64,000 bases of DNA. Origin: JAGTVG01 sp964389805 (lineage in GTDB: Bacteria > Bacteroidota > Bacteroidia > Cytophagales > Cyclobacteriaceae). The stretch spans positions 1-64,000 of the forward strand of contig CAYMFU010000019.1 in the NCBI GenBank assembly GCA_964389805.1. Reading direction: 5' to 3'. Shown in pieces: positions 19,501 through 27,449 of the stretch (positions are counted from its first letter, which is position 1; every line of letters starts with the position of its first letter). The notes beneath the pieces were generated by a model. The model saw only the letters and a list, made by a program, of their open reading frames with translations, searched no databases and had not been told where the DNA came from. A program made the translations under genes and the position numbers.

Positions 19501-19958
19501 GTGAATATCGCGTAGCCCATAACATCCTTGTTTCTGTCTATCTTTGTAGTACGAAATCTTAATGAAGAGCCCTCTTTTCCTTTAATCGTAATATCGTTCT
19601 TTTCCGCTATCAGAGGATTAGTAAAATTCACCAGGTCTTTCCCATTAGCAGACAAAACAAAACGGTGCTGGTCCGAAGAAGCATCCATCCCAAACATCCA
19701 TACAAAGGAGATGTTTTGCTGATCCAGGTTTTCGGGTACAATTGATGACTCCCACTGGATAAAGTTTGTCGAATCCTGTGAACGAATTAATAATGCTTCT
19801 TTAGCCCTTGGATCAGGAGCTTGATATGAAATTTCATCTCCTGATATCTTTTTACTGAATCCGTTTAGAAATTTACCATTTCGGGCAAAGTTATAATCGA
19901 CTGTTACAACCAGGATAAATAAACTTATAATAAGAAGACGAAAAAATTGCATACACAT
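16557..19958 (-). CDS. GH38 alpha-mannosidase-like glycoside hydrolase, exported
   Basis: A 1133-residue exported protein; MCMQFFRLLIISLFILVVTVD acts as signal peptide (a second ATG is two codons downstream). About 280 N-terminal residues precede the GH38 catalytic domain, which starts at FVQHTHTDIGYTRPQ with the zinc ligands His291 and Asp293. TVMQDDVNG near residue 405 should carry the nucleophilic aspartate and another zinc ligand. The C-terminal half is the large beta-sandwich region of GH38 enzymes (NVSFSDIEKGPIWTAIKV and onward). Known members hydrolyse alpha-mannosides, including those of N-glycans. It is the first gene of the three-gene unit with the UroD-like and GH-A genes and diverges from the acetyltransferase gene. 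Confidence 0.93.
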   Translation of the reverse strand: MCMQFFRLLIISLFILVVTVDYNFARNGKFLNGFSKKISGDEISYQAPDPRAKEALLIRSQDSTNFIQWESSIVPENLDQQNISFVWMFGMDASSDQHRFVLSANGKDLVNFTNPLIAEKNDITIKGKEGSSLRFRTTKIDRNKDVMGYAIFTMPSILAEPGKPVLFQAKGESGGSNIWYMTFKYQIENELSIRPQNILIKRNGNKQQAVLVELVNLEDTREVSIKIDDQVEEAYFNAEPGYNAFQYFVPETNKETDLPVNIKIGDDPVIRKTCKIEPIRPWTIYFVQHTHTDIGYTRPQSEILPEHLRFIDYALDYCDLTDDYPDDAKFRWTCESAWAVEQYLLKRPESKIKRLLNRIEEGRIEVTGMLFNMSEIADETSLKNLLKPLKLFHESGIEVKTVMQDDVNGIGWCMADYLPDAGVKYLIMGEHGHRALIPFDKPTSFWWQSPSGKKMLAFRGEHYMHGNALLLHTGDIDNFKFNLLNYLTMLEEKNYPFDHLALQYSGYVTDNSPPALTPNRVIKEWNEQFIWPRLRSATASEFMEYIDTHHRNELETYQKAWPDWWTDGFGSAARETAAIREAQTEMNVTTGLLAMGTAFGQELNPRIHMDIDQIYRNILFYDEHTFGAAESISDPYSENSMVQWAEKSSYAWEALKHSRILREEAFGLLQEHIPRYSDPSITVFNTLNQTRSGLVEVYIDHEILEPGSTFSINDQEGNPVQVQSVSSRSDGTYWVLWVEDVPSMGYKSLIIKNQDGKKVSKKTEPFQGKFENDFWSITLDPETGGFSSLFDKARKKELADLKSDWKPGQLIYERLKNRRQLELFTLHEEPERTSLANVSFSDIEKGPIWTAIKVKGLLEGCSSGPVNIEYRFYNTEPLIELTYSLIKNAVTEPEALYVGFPFKEDNGEIIFEAQGGVVRPGKDQLAGTASDWNTVQNFVTIRSEGGQIILVSPEIPLFHLGGMNLGNFSYDHNPETNHIYSWVLNNYWTTNFRASQEGNLTWRYFLTSTDDPGILKATTFGWQSRNPLVGRVFPEGENKEEIGYSSILGYDDTDLLVVNAIPSAKGTGIVFQLREISGKETEFDPDLFFNLYPDSNWTEVNVLDEHLNDINGKVLFKPNSVHFLKVSWNKQKK

Positions 19959-20145
19959 ATTGAAAAATAAAATTGGACAAAAACCATTGTTTTGTCTAAG
20001 TTAATAAAAATATCACATTCGACGAATAAATGGCCAGGTCTAAAACAAATCCATCGATTTTATGGGAAATGATTGTTTTACAATCGTATTTTTTTAATTT
20101 TTAGACATAAAATCCATTTTTTCATCATCTAATACAATAAAAATA

Positions 20146-21345
20146 GTGAGCACAATCCAGGAAAACACAACCCGTCGTATACTTTCAATAGATATTTTCA
20201 GGGGCTTAACGATCCTGGTTATGATTTTCGTTAACGATCTTGCTGGAATAAAAGGATTGCCCTGGTGGAACTATCACATCCCACCCGGAGAACAGGGATT
20301 GACATACGTGGATGTAGTATTTCCAGCTTTCCTGTTTATAGTAGGAATGGCCATTCCTCTAGCTATAGAAAAAAGAGAGGCAAAAGGTGATTCTATTCTG
20401 ATAATATTATATCATATCGTAATCCGTTCATTAAGCCTTGTAGTACTTGGATTGTTGATTATGAATGGAAGGGACATGGATCCCGCGTCCACAGGCATCA
20501 GTTACACAGCCTGGAATGTACTCATGTTTATCGGGGTAATCCTTTTATGGAATAATTATCCAAAAACCAATAAGAAGTCTGAACACATATTCAGCATTTT
20601 AAAATGGAGCGGTTTGATTATCCTTCTAATCCTTTTATTTATCTATCGTAGAGATGTTGATGGAGAGATCCTCTGGATAAATAAAAAGAACTGGTCGATC
20701 TTAGGGGCTATAGGGTGGGCATATTTATCGGTTTGTATATTGTTTCTTGTTTTAAAAGGAAAATTCAAGTTCCTGGCTATATCATTGATATTATTGGTTG
20801 CGCTCAATGTAATGACAAAAGCTGGATGGGCTGATTTTATCCGGTACATCCCGAAAATTTTATGGCCATTCGGAAGTGGTTCACTAGCTTCCATAACCAT
20901 GGCCGGTCTGTTGCTTTCTATGATATTCATTAAAAATGATATCACATCAACATTAAAACTAAAAATAACTTGGGGAATCGGTTATGCAATAATACTTTTT
21001 CTGGCGGGTTGGTTATTGTTGCCCTTTGGCCTGGCAAAAATAGGAAGCACCCCAAGTTACACACTATTTTCATCAGGTATATGCATACTTCTGTTTATTC
21101 TAATGTATGTAGTGGTTGACATTAAAGGCCATTCAAGGTGGGCATCGTTTTTGAAGCCTGCTGGTTCAAATCCGCTATTAACTTACATATTACCCGATAT
21201 TTATTATGCCATTTTGGGTTTAACTCATGCTAATATCATCAATCCGGAAGGCTGGCCCGGGGTGCTGAGGGCGTTGATATTTTCGTTGTTCATTCTGGCT
21301 ATTTCGGCATTAATGACCCGGCTAAAGATCAGGCTGCAATTGTAA
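20146..21345 (+). CDS. HGSNAT/NagX-like membrane acetyltransferase (DUF5009)
   Basis: A polytopic membrane protein of 399 residues with about ten hydrophobic segments, related to heparan-alpha-glucosaminide N-acetyltransferase (COG4299) and to bacterial NagX. The conserved opening RRILSIDIFRGLTILVMIFVND lies at residues 10-31, followed by TYVDVVFPAFLFIVGMAIPLA. These features fix the start at a GTG (20146), because no ATG lies close upstream in frame. NagX-type proteins occur in N-acetylglucosamine-use loci of Proteobacteria, and the nearby GH18 and GH20 genes fit such a role. Whether it transfers acetyl groups or transports a sugar is not decided by the sequence. Confidence 0.88.
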   Translation: MSTIQENTTRRILSIDIFRGLTILVMIFVNDLAGIKGLPWWNYHIPPGEQGLTYVDVVFPAFLFIVGMAIPLAIEKREAKGDSILIILYHIVIRSLSLVVLGLLIMNGRDMDPASTGISYTAWNVLMFIGVILLWNNYPKTNKKSEHIFSILKWSGLIILLILLFIYRRDVDGEILWINKKNWSILGAIGWAYLSVCILFLVLKGKFKFLAISLILLVALNVMTKAGWADFIRYIPKILWPFGSGSLASITMAGLLLSMIFIKNDITSTLKLKITWGIGYAIILFLAGWLLLPFGLAKIGSTPSYTLFSSGICILLFILMYVVVDIKGHSRWASFLKPAGSNPLLTYILPDIYYAILGLTHANIINPEGWPGVLRALIFSLFILAISALMTRLKIRLQL

Positions 21346-21557
21346 GACGATTCTAATGCCTGTGGAGTAAGTTATATTATTCAGGAACTTAAGGGATCTC
21401 AAGAATTGATCAACTCTATTAATTATTTCGTCACTTAATCTTTTAGGAATATCTGGCGCTTCTAATAACGAACTACCGTAATAAATTCTTTCAATAGCCC
21501 GGAAATTATAAATTTACGAGTGATCTTAATAGTATAAAAATAGAATCCTCTGTAATA

Positions 21558-22733
21558 CTAGTGTTCTGATACTACCTTATGAATGGCCTCAAGCAGGCCA
21601 TCTTTCTCCGCATCGCCTCTTAATTGCCAGAACATGATCCCACCCAGGCCCTTTTCAATCGCATATTCAGTTTTTAACTTGATAGATATCTTGTCTTCAT
21701 AAGTTATAAACTTCTTTTCCTCTTTATTATACAGGTATGGGGCTTTTGCTATGGGATCCCAATATCTTACAAAACCGTTTTTATTTTCAAATTCTTTTAT
21801 AATTATTGAATACGATCCTACACTATAGCCTCCTTCATGGGGTTGATACAATCCATTGTTATCTGAAGATACACCTTTCCAGCCTTTTCCATAAAAAGCA
21901 CCGCCAATAACAATCTGTTTTGGGTCAACGCTCTTATCTATGCAAAAGTTAATGATCTTTTCTGCCGATCTTGGATCCAACTCATAACCCCGCTCTTCAG
22001 TAATGCTTTCTGCTGGTGTATTTTTTATATGTTCAGGCTTTACCCAACCCAGGTTCGTATGGTGCGCTGTATAAGGTGTCCCACCACCAACATTGTCGTA
22101 TGTCATCACATTCATGTAATCGGCATACTTCATAACCTCTTCCAGTTCCACGTAATTATAATAGTTTTTCCAACCTGCAGATGCAAAAGTAAGTACAAAC
22201 TTTTTACCAGTAGCGTCCATAGCTTCTCTAAGTTCTCTCATTAGATGCGTGAAATTTTCCCTGTCTTCTGGCATATAAGGATTTCCGGCACCGTACATCC
22301 CCGGATATTCCCAATCCATATCCAATCCATCAAGATCATATTCTTCAAGAAATTCAATGGCGCTCTTAACAAATTTTTTCCGGTTTTCAGAAGTTGCCGC
22401 CATATCGGAAAATCCTCCGGAACCGCCCCATCCTCCACATGCAATCATAACTTTAAGATTAGGATGATTTTTTTTCTGGTCTACCAATAATGTTAATTTC
22501 TCGCCTGAAGCGATATTCCTGAATTGCATTTCATTATCTACCACCTCGGTGAAAGAGAAAATAATATGCGTTAACTTTTCTAAAGGAAGGTCCTGTGGCA
22601 TGTAATTCTCACTTGGGGCCATATAGTAGCCCATCACATTAATTTGACCGGGATTATCATTACTCTTTATTTCAAAACAAGAAAGCAGAATAATTATGAT
22701 TGAGAAATAAAAGGTTTTTTTCAACGCTTTCAT
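21558..22733 (-). CDS. GH18 chitinase/endo-glycosidase lipoprotein
   Basis: A 391-residue glycoside hydrolase of family 18. The diagnostic DGLDMDWEYPG gives the catalytic Glu142. The N-terminal region carries VMGYYMAP and ACGGWGGSGGFSDM, and the second half carries MTYDNVGGGTPY and GGIMFWQLRGD, all expected around the substrate cleft. I start at ATG 22733 rather than at the longer frame start 22820, since MKALKKTFYFSIIIILLSC ends in a lipobox with Cys19. Substrates of the family are chitin, chito-oligosaccharides and the chitobiose core of N-glycans. It follows the CotH-type gene by 86 bases on the same strand. Confidence 0.94.
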   Translation of the reverse strand: MKALKKTFYFSIIIILLSCFEIKSNDNPGQINVMGYYMAPSENYMPQDLPLEKLTHIIFSFTEVVDNEMQFRNIASGEKLTLLVDQKKNHPNLKVMIACGGWGGSGGFSDMAATSENRKKFVKSAIEFLEEYDLDGLDMDWEYPGMYGAGNPYMPEDRENFTHLMRELREAMDATGKKFVLTFASAGWKNYYNYVELEEVMKYADYMNVMTYDNVGGGTPYTAHHTNLGWVKPEHIKNTPAESITEERGYELDPRSAEKIINFCIDKSVDPKQIVIGGAFYGKGWKGVSSDNNGLYQPHEGGYSVGSYSIIIKEFENKNGFVRYWDPIAKAPYLYNKEEKKFITYEDKISIKLKTEYAIEKGLGGIMFWQLRGDAEKDGLLEAIHKVVSEH

Positions 22734-22819
22734 GATATCTAAAAATTTGGATGGATAAAATCTAAAAAACAATGTGATCAATATCGGTATTTTAATGTTG
22801 ACATTCAAGTAGATCTCCA

Positions 22820-25800
22820 CTATTGGATAACCACCATTTTTTTGGTGTCGATCAATTGATTATCAACAATCATAGAATAAAAGTAAATACCGGTAGGTAA
22901 AAGGCTTGTGTCATAGTAGAAGTGATACGCTGACTTTTCCTTAAATCCGTTTATCAGGTTTGAAATTTGCCGTCCATAAATATCGTATAGTTGGATACTT
23001 AAATATCCAGGTTCCTGCATAGAAAAAGAGATTTGGGTAACTGACAGGCTGGGATTCGGATAATTCTGCGATAAACTGTGATTTTCAATGGTATTTGAGA
23101 AATTTTGCCTGCCCGGGGTACCTAAGCTGAAGGAGGCTTTCCAGTTTTCAGCCAGTTCATTGTACAGTGCTGGATCTATCAGCTCTAAAGTTGGTCCCAT
23201 ACCATCAGGCTCTATTGGCCAGGGTGCCTCATCATCGTATGGAACCTCATCTATTAAATAAAGATTGGGTGAATATAAACGGATGGTTTCACCTCCATTA
23301 CTTAATCCAAATCCAAGGTTCCCAATAAGCTTAATTGAATCCTTGTGAACTGATTCAAAGGCCACAATATCTTCACATATAACCAGATATCCATTGGGGC
23401 TTATTTCATATCCTGCAGGAAAATTAAAAATATGCTCATCATTGTCATCTCTAATAGTCCAGCCCGAAAGATCTATTATTTCATCTTTTCTGTTGTATAA
23501 TTCAATCCAGTCACCTGGGTTTTCCTCTTCGCCCGAGTGATAGTTAATTTCATTGATAACAATCCCCGGATCAGGTTCAGTTGGATCATTAAAATACGCT
23601 ATAAGGGAAAAATTCTTTTCAGGCGATATATTAACGACCTGGTCATTAAGGATCTTTGCTTCCTCTCCATCAATGACATATTCCCAATGTGAAAAACTAT
23701 AGCCAATGGATGAAATGGCTTTAACTTCAATTGGAACACCCTGGAAATATTCGCCAATATGGTACTCCTCTGTCATGTTCTGACCAACGACCTTTATCCT
23801 GCCAGCTTCCATCTGATTGTTGACAATGGTCATTCTCACCATACCGTCTAACCAGAATTTATTTATAACATGTTCCCTTGCATAAGGTCTCCTTTCCGAA
23901 ACAAATCCCTTCATTCGGTCAATTTGATATTCCCATTCTTCCATTGAATTAAATGTTGGGCCTATCCAATGCTCGGGATTGGGTACGGTCTGCCCTCCCC
24001 ATCTTGTGATATGCCTTGGAATCTCCGCCTCAATATTGGCTTTCATGGAATCTATATAATGATGAACCCTGCTAGCTGAAAAGGTTGTATTCATATGCCA
24101 GGCATAACGTTGAATGAATTCATCCTTAAATCGCTCATTGATTAACAATCTCCTGAATAACTGTGTAGACCAGGGTGGATTCGGCCATCCACAATCACAG
24201 TTAGGATCGGTAGCTAGTTCAAGGGTATTCCTATCGGTATAAAAAAAGCAATTATCAAGATCATAAATGATCCATCTCCATTTATCATAAGGACCAGAAT
24301 CGGCCCGCCAGAACTTTATATTGTTTCCTGGCCAATCATTGGCTGAAAGATATATCTCTGCAATCTGATAATCAATGTAATTTGTCAAATTCATTTTGCT
24401 GTCAACATAATCATAATCCCGATCCATTGTCATATCCTGTCTGCTGACATAATTGATCATAGTATTATAATGATCTGCACTACCATGCATGATGTTCCAT
24501 GGTTGTTCCGGATTTCTTTTCAAAAGATTTATTTCATCAGAATCAAGATTATAGTTCCCTGCAGCATAATGCTCGTTTATCTTTTCCCTGATATTATGAA
24601 TACCCCAATATTGTCCATTTATAAAGACCACAGCAGGGCGATAGGCTTGCTGGTCAATATCCATATCCTCCAGAATGGCCTGCCCCATGGCATCTTTAAA
24701 CATGGTATACCGGCAATCATCTGCTGAGCTCCTGAGTATAAAACTTTCAAATTCGTAAATGGGCTTATCTTTAAAAAGCTGTACATCGAATGATCCCTTT
24801 CCATACACCGACCTTGCATGCAATGCCAGGGATTTTTGAGGATACCGAGTTCTTGAACAACCACCGAAGATCTTTACTCCTGCCCGCTGGTTTAGCTCAC
24901 GTGTGCCATTCACATCATACAACTCAATATTTATAGGACGCTCCCAGTCCATGTTTACATTCATTGGAGTATCGGTACAATAACCGGGTTTGCCATTGGT
25001 ACCTATCACATAGATCCCAATTTCATCATCAAACAAATTGTCAGGCTCGGTCACAAGTGATATAAAAGGCAGATTGATTTCTTCATCAATGAAATACGTT
25101 TGAGTTATAATATTGCCAGGCAATTTTCCATCAGAATAAGTCCTTATTCGTAACGCTGTGGTCGTATCAATGATGATAGGCTGCACATATACCGGATCGG
25201 TATTTCCCGGAACGGTGCCATCCAGGGTATAGTGAATTTGAGTGCCTGGATCTAAAGCAGTGATACTGATCGATTGGCTGCCTGAATAAAAGCCCCCCGG
25301 AATTGAAACGGAAGGTTTTTCAGACCTTCCAGAAATATAGATGCTGGAATTAATGTAACCAGGAGTGCCGTCTTCATAAAATACCCATTCCTGAAGATTG
25401 TCAATTCGACGACCATAAGATAATTCATCTTCCTGATATCCATAACTCAGAGAATCAATCGCATTTCCCAGTTCGTCATAGAATCCAATAAATTCACCTG
25501 CCCGGCCCAGCTTAAAATTAGTATGGTTGAATTCATTCAAATCATCAGCCCAGAATAATGTGTATTCTCCTGCATGAAGCACGATATCAAAGGATATTTG
25601 CCATTTATTGGGTAGCAGTGGGTTATCTGTAAGAAAATATCCACTTATGTCAACATCTGTTGAACCGGCATTGTATATCTCGATCCAATCACCATATGCA
25701 CCTGAATAGGGATTTTTCACCAGGGAATCGCTACTGGCCTGGAATTCATTAATGTAAAGTTCTGCTGGTTGTGATAAACTTAATGAACTTGTCCCAAAAA

Positions 25801-25849
25801 AGAATAAAAAAATAAATAAAACTCTATGCTTATTACATGCCGTTTTCAT
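22820..25849 (-). CDS. CotH-family protein with lamin-tail domains and T9SS sorting tail
   Basis: A 1009-residue exported protein. The signal peptide is about residues 1-26 (LFIFLFFFGTSSLSLSQ). A first lamin-tail domain (INEFQASSDSLV, GDWIEIYN) spans about 30-150, then a chitobiase/CHB_HEX_C-like sandwich (TQIHYTLDGTVPGN) at about 175-255. The CotH module covers about 270-600, with RWIIYDLDNCFFYTDRNT matching the conserved catalytic-type region of this atypical kinase fold. A second lamin-tail domain (VINEINYHSGEE) follows at about 765-890, and a T9SS type A tail (QNYPNP to KKMVVIQ) closes it. Such proteins are cell-surface or secreted in Bacteroidota. Function is unknown, with protein phosphorylation possible by analogy with CotH. 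It is upstream of the GH18 gene. Confidence 0.9.
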   Translation of the reverse strand: MKTACNKHRVLFIFLFFFGTSSLSLSQPAELYINEFQASSDSLVKNPYSGAYGDWIEIYNAGSTDVDISGYFLTDNPLLPNKWQISFDIVLHAGEYTLFWADDLNEFNHTNFKLGRAGEFIGFYDELGNAIDSLSYGYQEDELSYGRRIDNLQEWVFYEDGTPGYINSSIYISGRSEKPSVSIPGGFYSGSQSISITALDPGTQIHYTLDGTVPGNTDPVYVQPIIIDTTTALRIRTYSDGKLPGNIITQTYFIDEEINLPFISLVTEPDNLFDDEIGIYVIGTNGKPGYCTDTPMNVNMDWERPINIELYDVNGTRELNQRAGVKIFGGCSRTRYPQKSLALHARSVYGKGSFDVQLFKDKPIYEFESFILRSSADDCRYTMFKDAMGQAILEDMDIDQQAYRPAVVFINGQYWGIHNIREKINEHYAAGNYNLDSDEINLLKRNPEQPWNIMHGSADHYNTMINYVSRQDMTMDRDYDYVDSKMNLTNYIDYQIAEIYLSANDWPGNNIKFWRADSGPYDKWRWIIYDLDNCFFYTDRNTLELATDPNCDCGWPNPPWSTQLFRRLLINERFKDEFIQRYAWHMNTTFSASRVHHYIDSMKANIEAEIPRHITRWGGQTVPNPEHWIGPTFNSMEEWEYQIDRMKGFVSERRPYAREHVINKFWLDGMVRMTIVNNQMEAGRIKVVGQNMTEEYHIGEYFQGVPIEVKAISSIGYSFSHWEYVIDGEEAKILNDQVVNISPEKNFSLIAYFNDPTEPDPGIVINEINYHSGEEENPGDWIELYNRKDEIIDLSGWTIRDDNDEHIFNFPAGYEISPNGYLVICEDIVAFESVHKDSIKLIGNLGFGLSNGGETIRLYSPNLYLIDEVPYDDEAPWPIEPDGMGPTLELIDPALYNELAENWKASFSLGTPGRQNFSNTIENHSLSQNYPNPSLSVTQISFSMQEPGYLSIQLYDIYGRQISNLINGFKEKSAYHFYYDTSLLPTGIYFYSMIVDNQLIDTKKMVVIQ

Positions 25850-26229
25850 AAGTCATTTCCGTAAATCGCTACCATCCAGTTTTCACTAAATTATAACTTA
25901 TGTAATCCTCTCTAGTATTTTCACCACAAAAATACATATAAATTGCCATCTGATTTGTCCTTTAACAGTATATATATGCTCAGATGTTAATTCAACCATT
26001 CGTTCATCCATTGAAAAGATCTGGATATATCAATTTATCATAAATGAAAATTCAATTCTATTATTAATCTCTCCCAAAGTAAAAAGGTAATAGGACAGCA
26101 AGAGAATTTCTCAAATTGATTGTTTACATAGTCTGGTTTTTAAACAGGAGCTTACGGAAAACATTTGGAAACTTATTAACAAGAAACTAATATGTCGTTA
26201 AACGGGGACTAAATATGTATATTTAATAT
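25850..26229. other. Intergenic gap of 380 bases
   Basis: This gap separates the start of the CotH gene (minus strand) from the start of the aldo/keto reductase gene (plus strand), so it must hold two divergent promoters. It is very AT-rich with scattered stops in all frames. I found no coding fragment, RNA gene or clear operator in it. Confidence 0.6.
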
Positions 26230-27195
26230 ATGAAATATACTCAATTAGGATCCAGAGGGCCAACGGTTTCCGCCATCGGATTTGGTGCATGGGCAATAGG
26301 TGGAATGAACTGGGGGGAAACAGATGATGAGGTTTCCCGAAAGGCACTCCATGAAGCCCTTGACCAGGGTGTTACACTTATTGATACGGCAGATGTATAT
26401 GGTCACGGACATTCCGAAGAATTGATATCAGGAATTCTGAAAGAGCGTGGCAAAGGTGACACAATTGTGGCTTCCAAAGCGGGAAATGATTTCTATAATG
26501 CCACGGCAGCTGATGATCATGGTTTTGGACCGATTATTCAGACCTATACCAAGGATTATATCATTTTTGCAGCCGAACAAAGTTTGAAACGGCTTAAAGT
26601 TGATTCGCTGGATATATTGCAATTACATAGTCCCAATCTTGAAAAACTTGAGCAGGATGAACCCTGGATGGCTCTCGAACAATTAAAAAAAGATGGCAAG
26701 ATCCGTCATGCCGGCTGGAGTGTTCAATCCTTCAAGGAAACGGAACATGCACATATTCTTGATCAACATCATGATTTGCTGGATGTACTTCAGGTAAGAT
26801 ATAATCTGTTCGAGCGGGAAGCTGAAAAGGTCTTATTCCCGAAAGCCATGAAGTATGGTACCGGGATCATTGTTCGTATTCCTTTATTATTTGGATTTCT
26901 AACTGGAAAATTCAATGAATATTCTACATTTGGTGCGGATGATCATCGCCGGTTGAACCTTTCATCCGACAAATTAAATCAATACATATCGCATATTAAG
27001 CAATTAGATCCATTGTTCAACCGATATCCTGACCGAAAAAAATCTCAGGTAAGTCTTCAATTCTGTATTACGCATCCAGCATGTCATACCGCGATCCCAG
27101 GTGCAAAAACCTCGGAACAGGTTATAGAGAATTGTCTGAGTTCAGACCTGGGCCCATTGTCCAATGATGATTTAGAATTGGTAAATAAAATATAA
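26230..27195 (+). CDS. Aldo/keto reductase
   Basis: A 321-residue aldo/keto reductase of the bacterial YajO/Tas-like branch. The catalytic tetrad is visible: Asp52 and Tyr57 in LIDTADVYGHGHSEE, Lys83 in IVASKAGND, and His133 in ILQLHSPN. The NADPH-binding end is present (IPGAKTSEQVIENC near residue 290). An ATG at 26230 begins immediately with the conserved MKYTQLGSRGPTVSAIGFG. Family members reduce aldehydes, ketones or sugars; the neighbouring oxidoreductase and glycosidases suggest a sugar substrate, but this is inference. An inverted repeat follows the gene. Confidence 0.95.
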   Translation: MKYTQLGSRGPTVSAIGFGAWAIGGMNWGETDDEVSRKALHEALDQGVTLIDTADVYGHGHSEELISGILKERGKGDTIVASKAGNDFYNATAADDHGFGPIIQTYTKDYIIFAAEQSLKRLKVDSLDILQLHSPNLEKLEQDEPWMALEQLKKDGKIRHAGWSVQSFKETEHAHILDQHHDLLDVLQVRYNLFEREAEKVLFPKAMKYGTGIIVRIPLLFGFLTGKFNEYSTFGADDHRRLNLSSDKLNQYISHIKQLDPLFNRYPDRKKSQVSLQFCITHPACHTAIPGAKTSEQVIENCLSSDLGPLSNDDLELVNKI

Positions 27196-27242
27196 ACAGT
27201 CATTTTCCCATATAATCATTTAAATTAAAACCTGATAAATAG

Positions 27243-27291
27243 TATCCGGTAATCCAGGTCTATGGGTTCATATAATCTGATTATCCGGATA
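27243..27291. repeat. Inverted repeat between two oxidoreductase genes
   Basis: TATCCGGTAATC (27243-27254) and GATTATCCGGATA (27279-27291) are inverted copies, matching except for one extra T in the second arm, with a 24-base spacer. The repeat lies 48 bases after the aldo/keto reductase stop and 158 bases before the Gfo/Idh/MocA start. No T-run follows directly, so a regulator site or a weak transcript-end hairpin are both possible. Confidence 0.5.
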
Positions 27292-27449
27292 TTAAATGTC
27301 CTCTTTTCATTTTATAAATGTTCACGTGATTTTAAATTTGATCAAAATCATTTTTTTCCTCAGCTACAATTGATATTTTTAATGAATCAACAGGATTAAA
27401 TGATCCTGTAATTTGGCCTGAAACAAAAACTTTTTTTTAACATAGTTAC

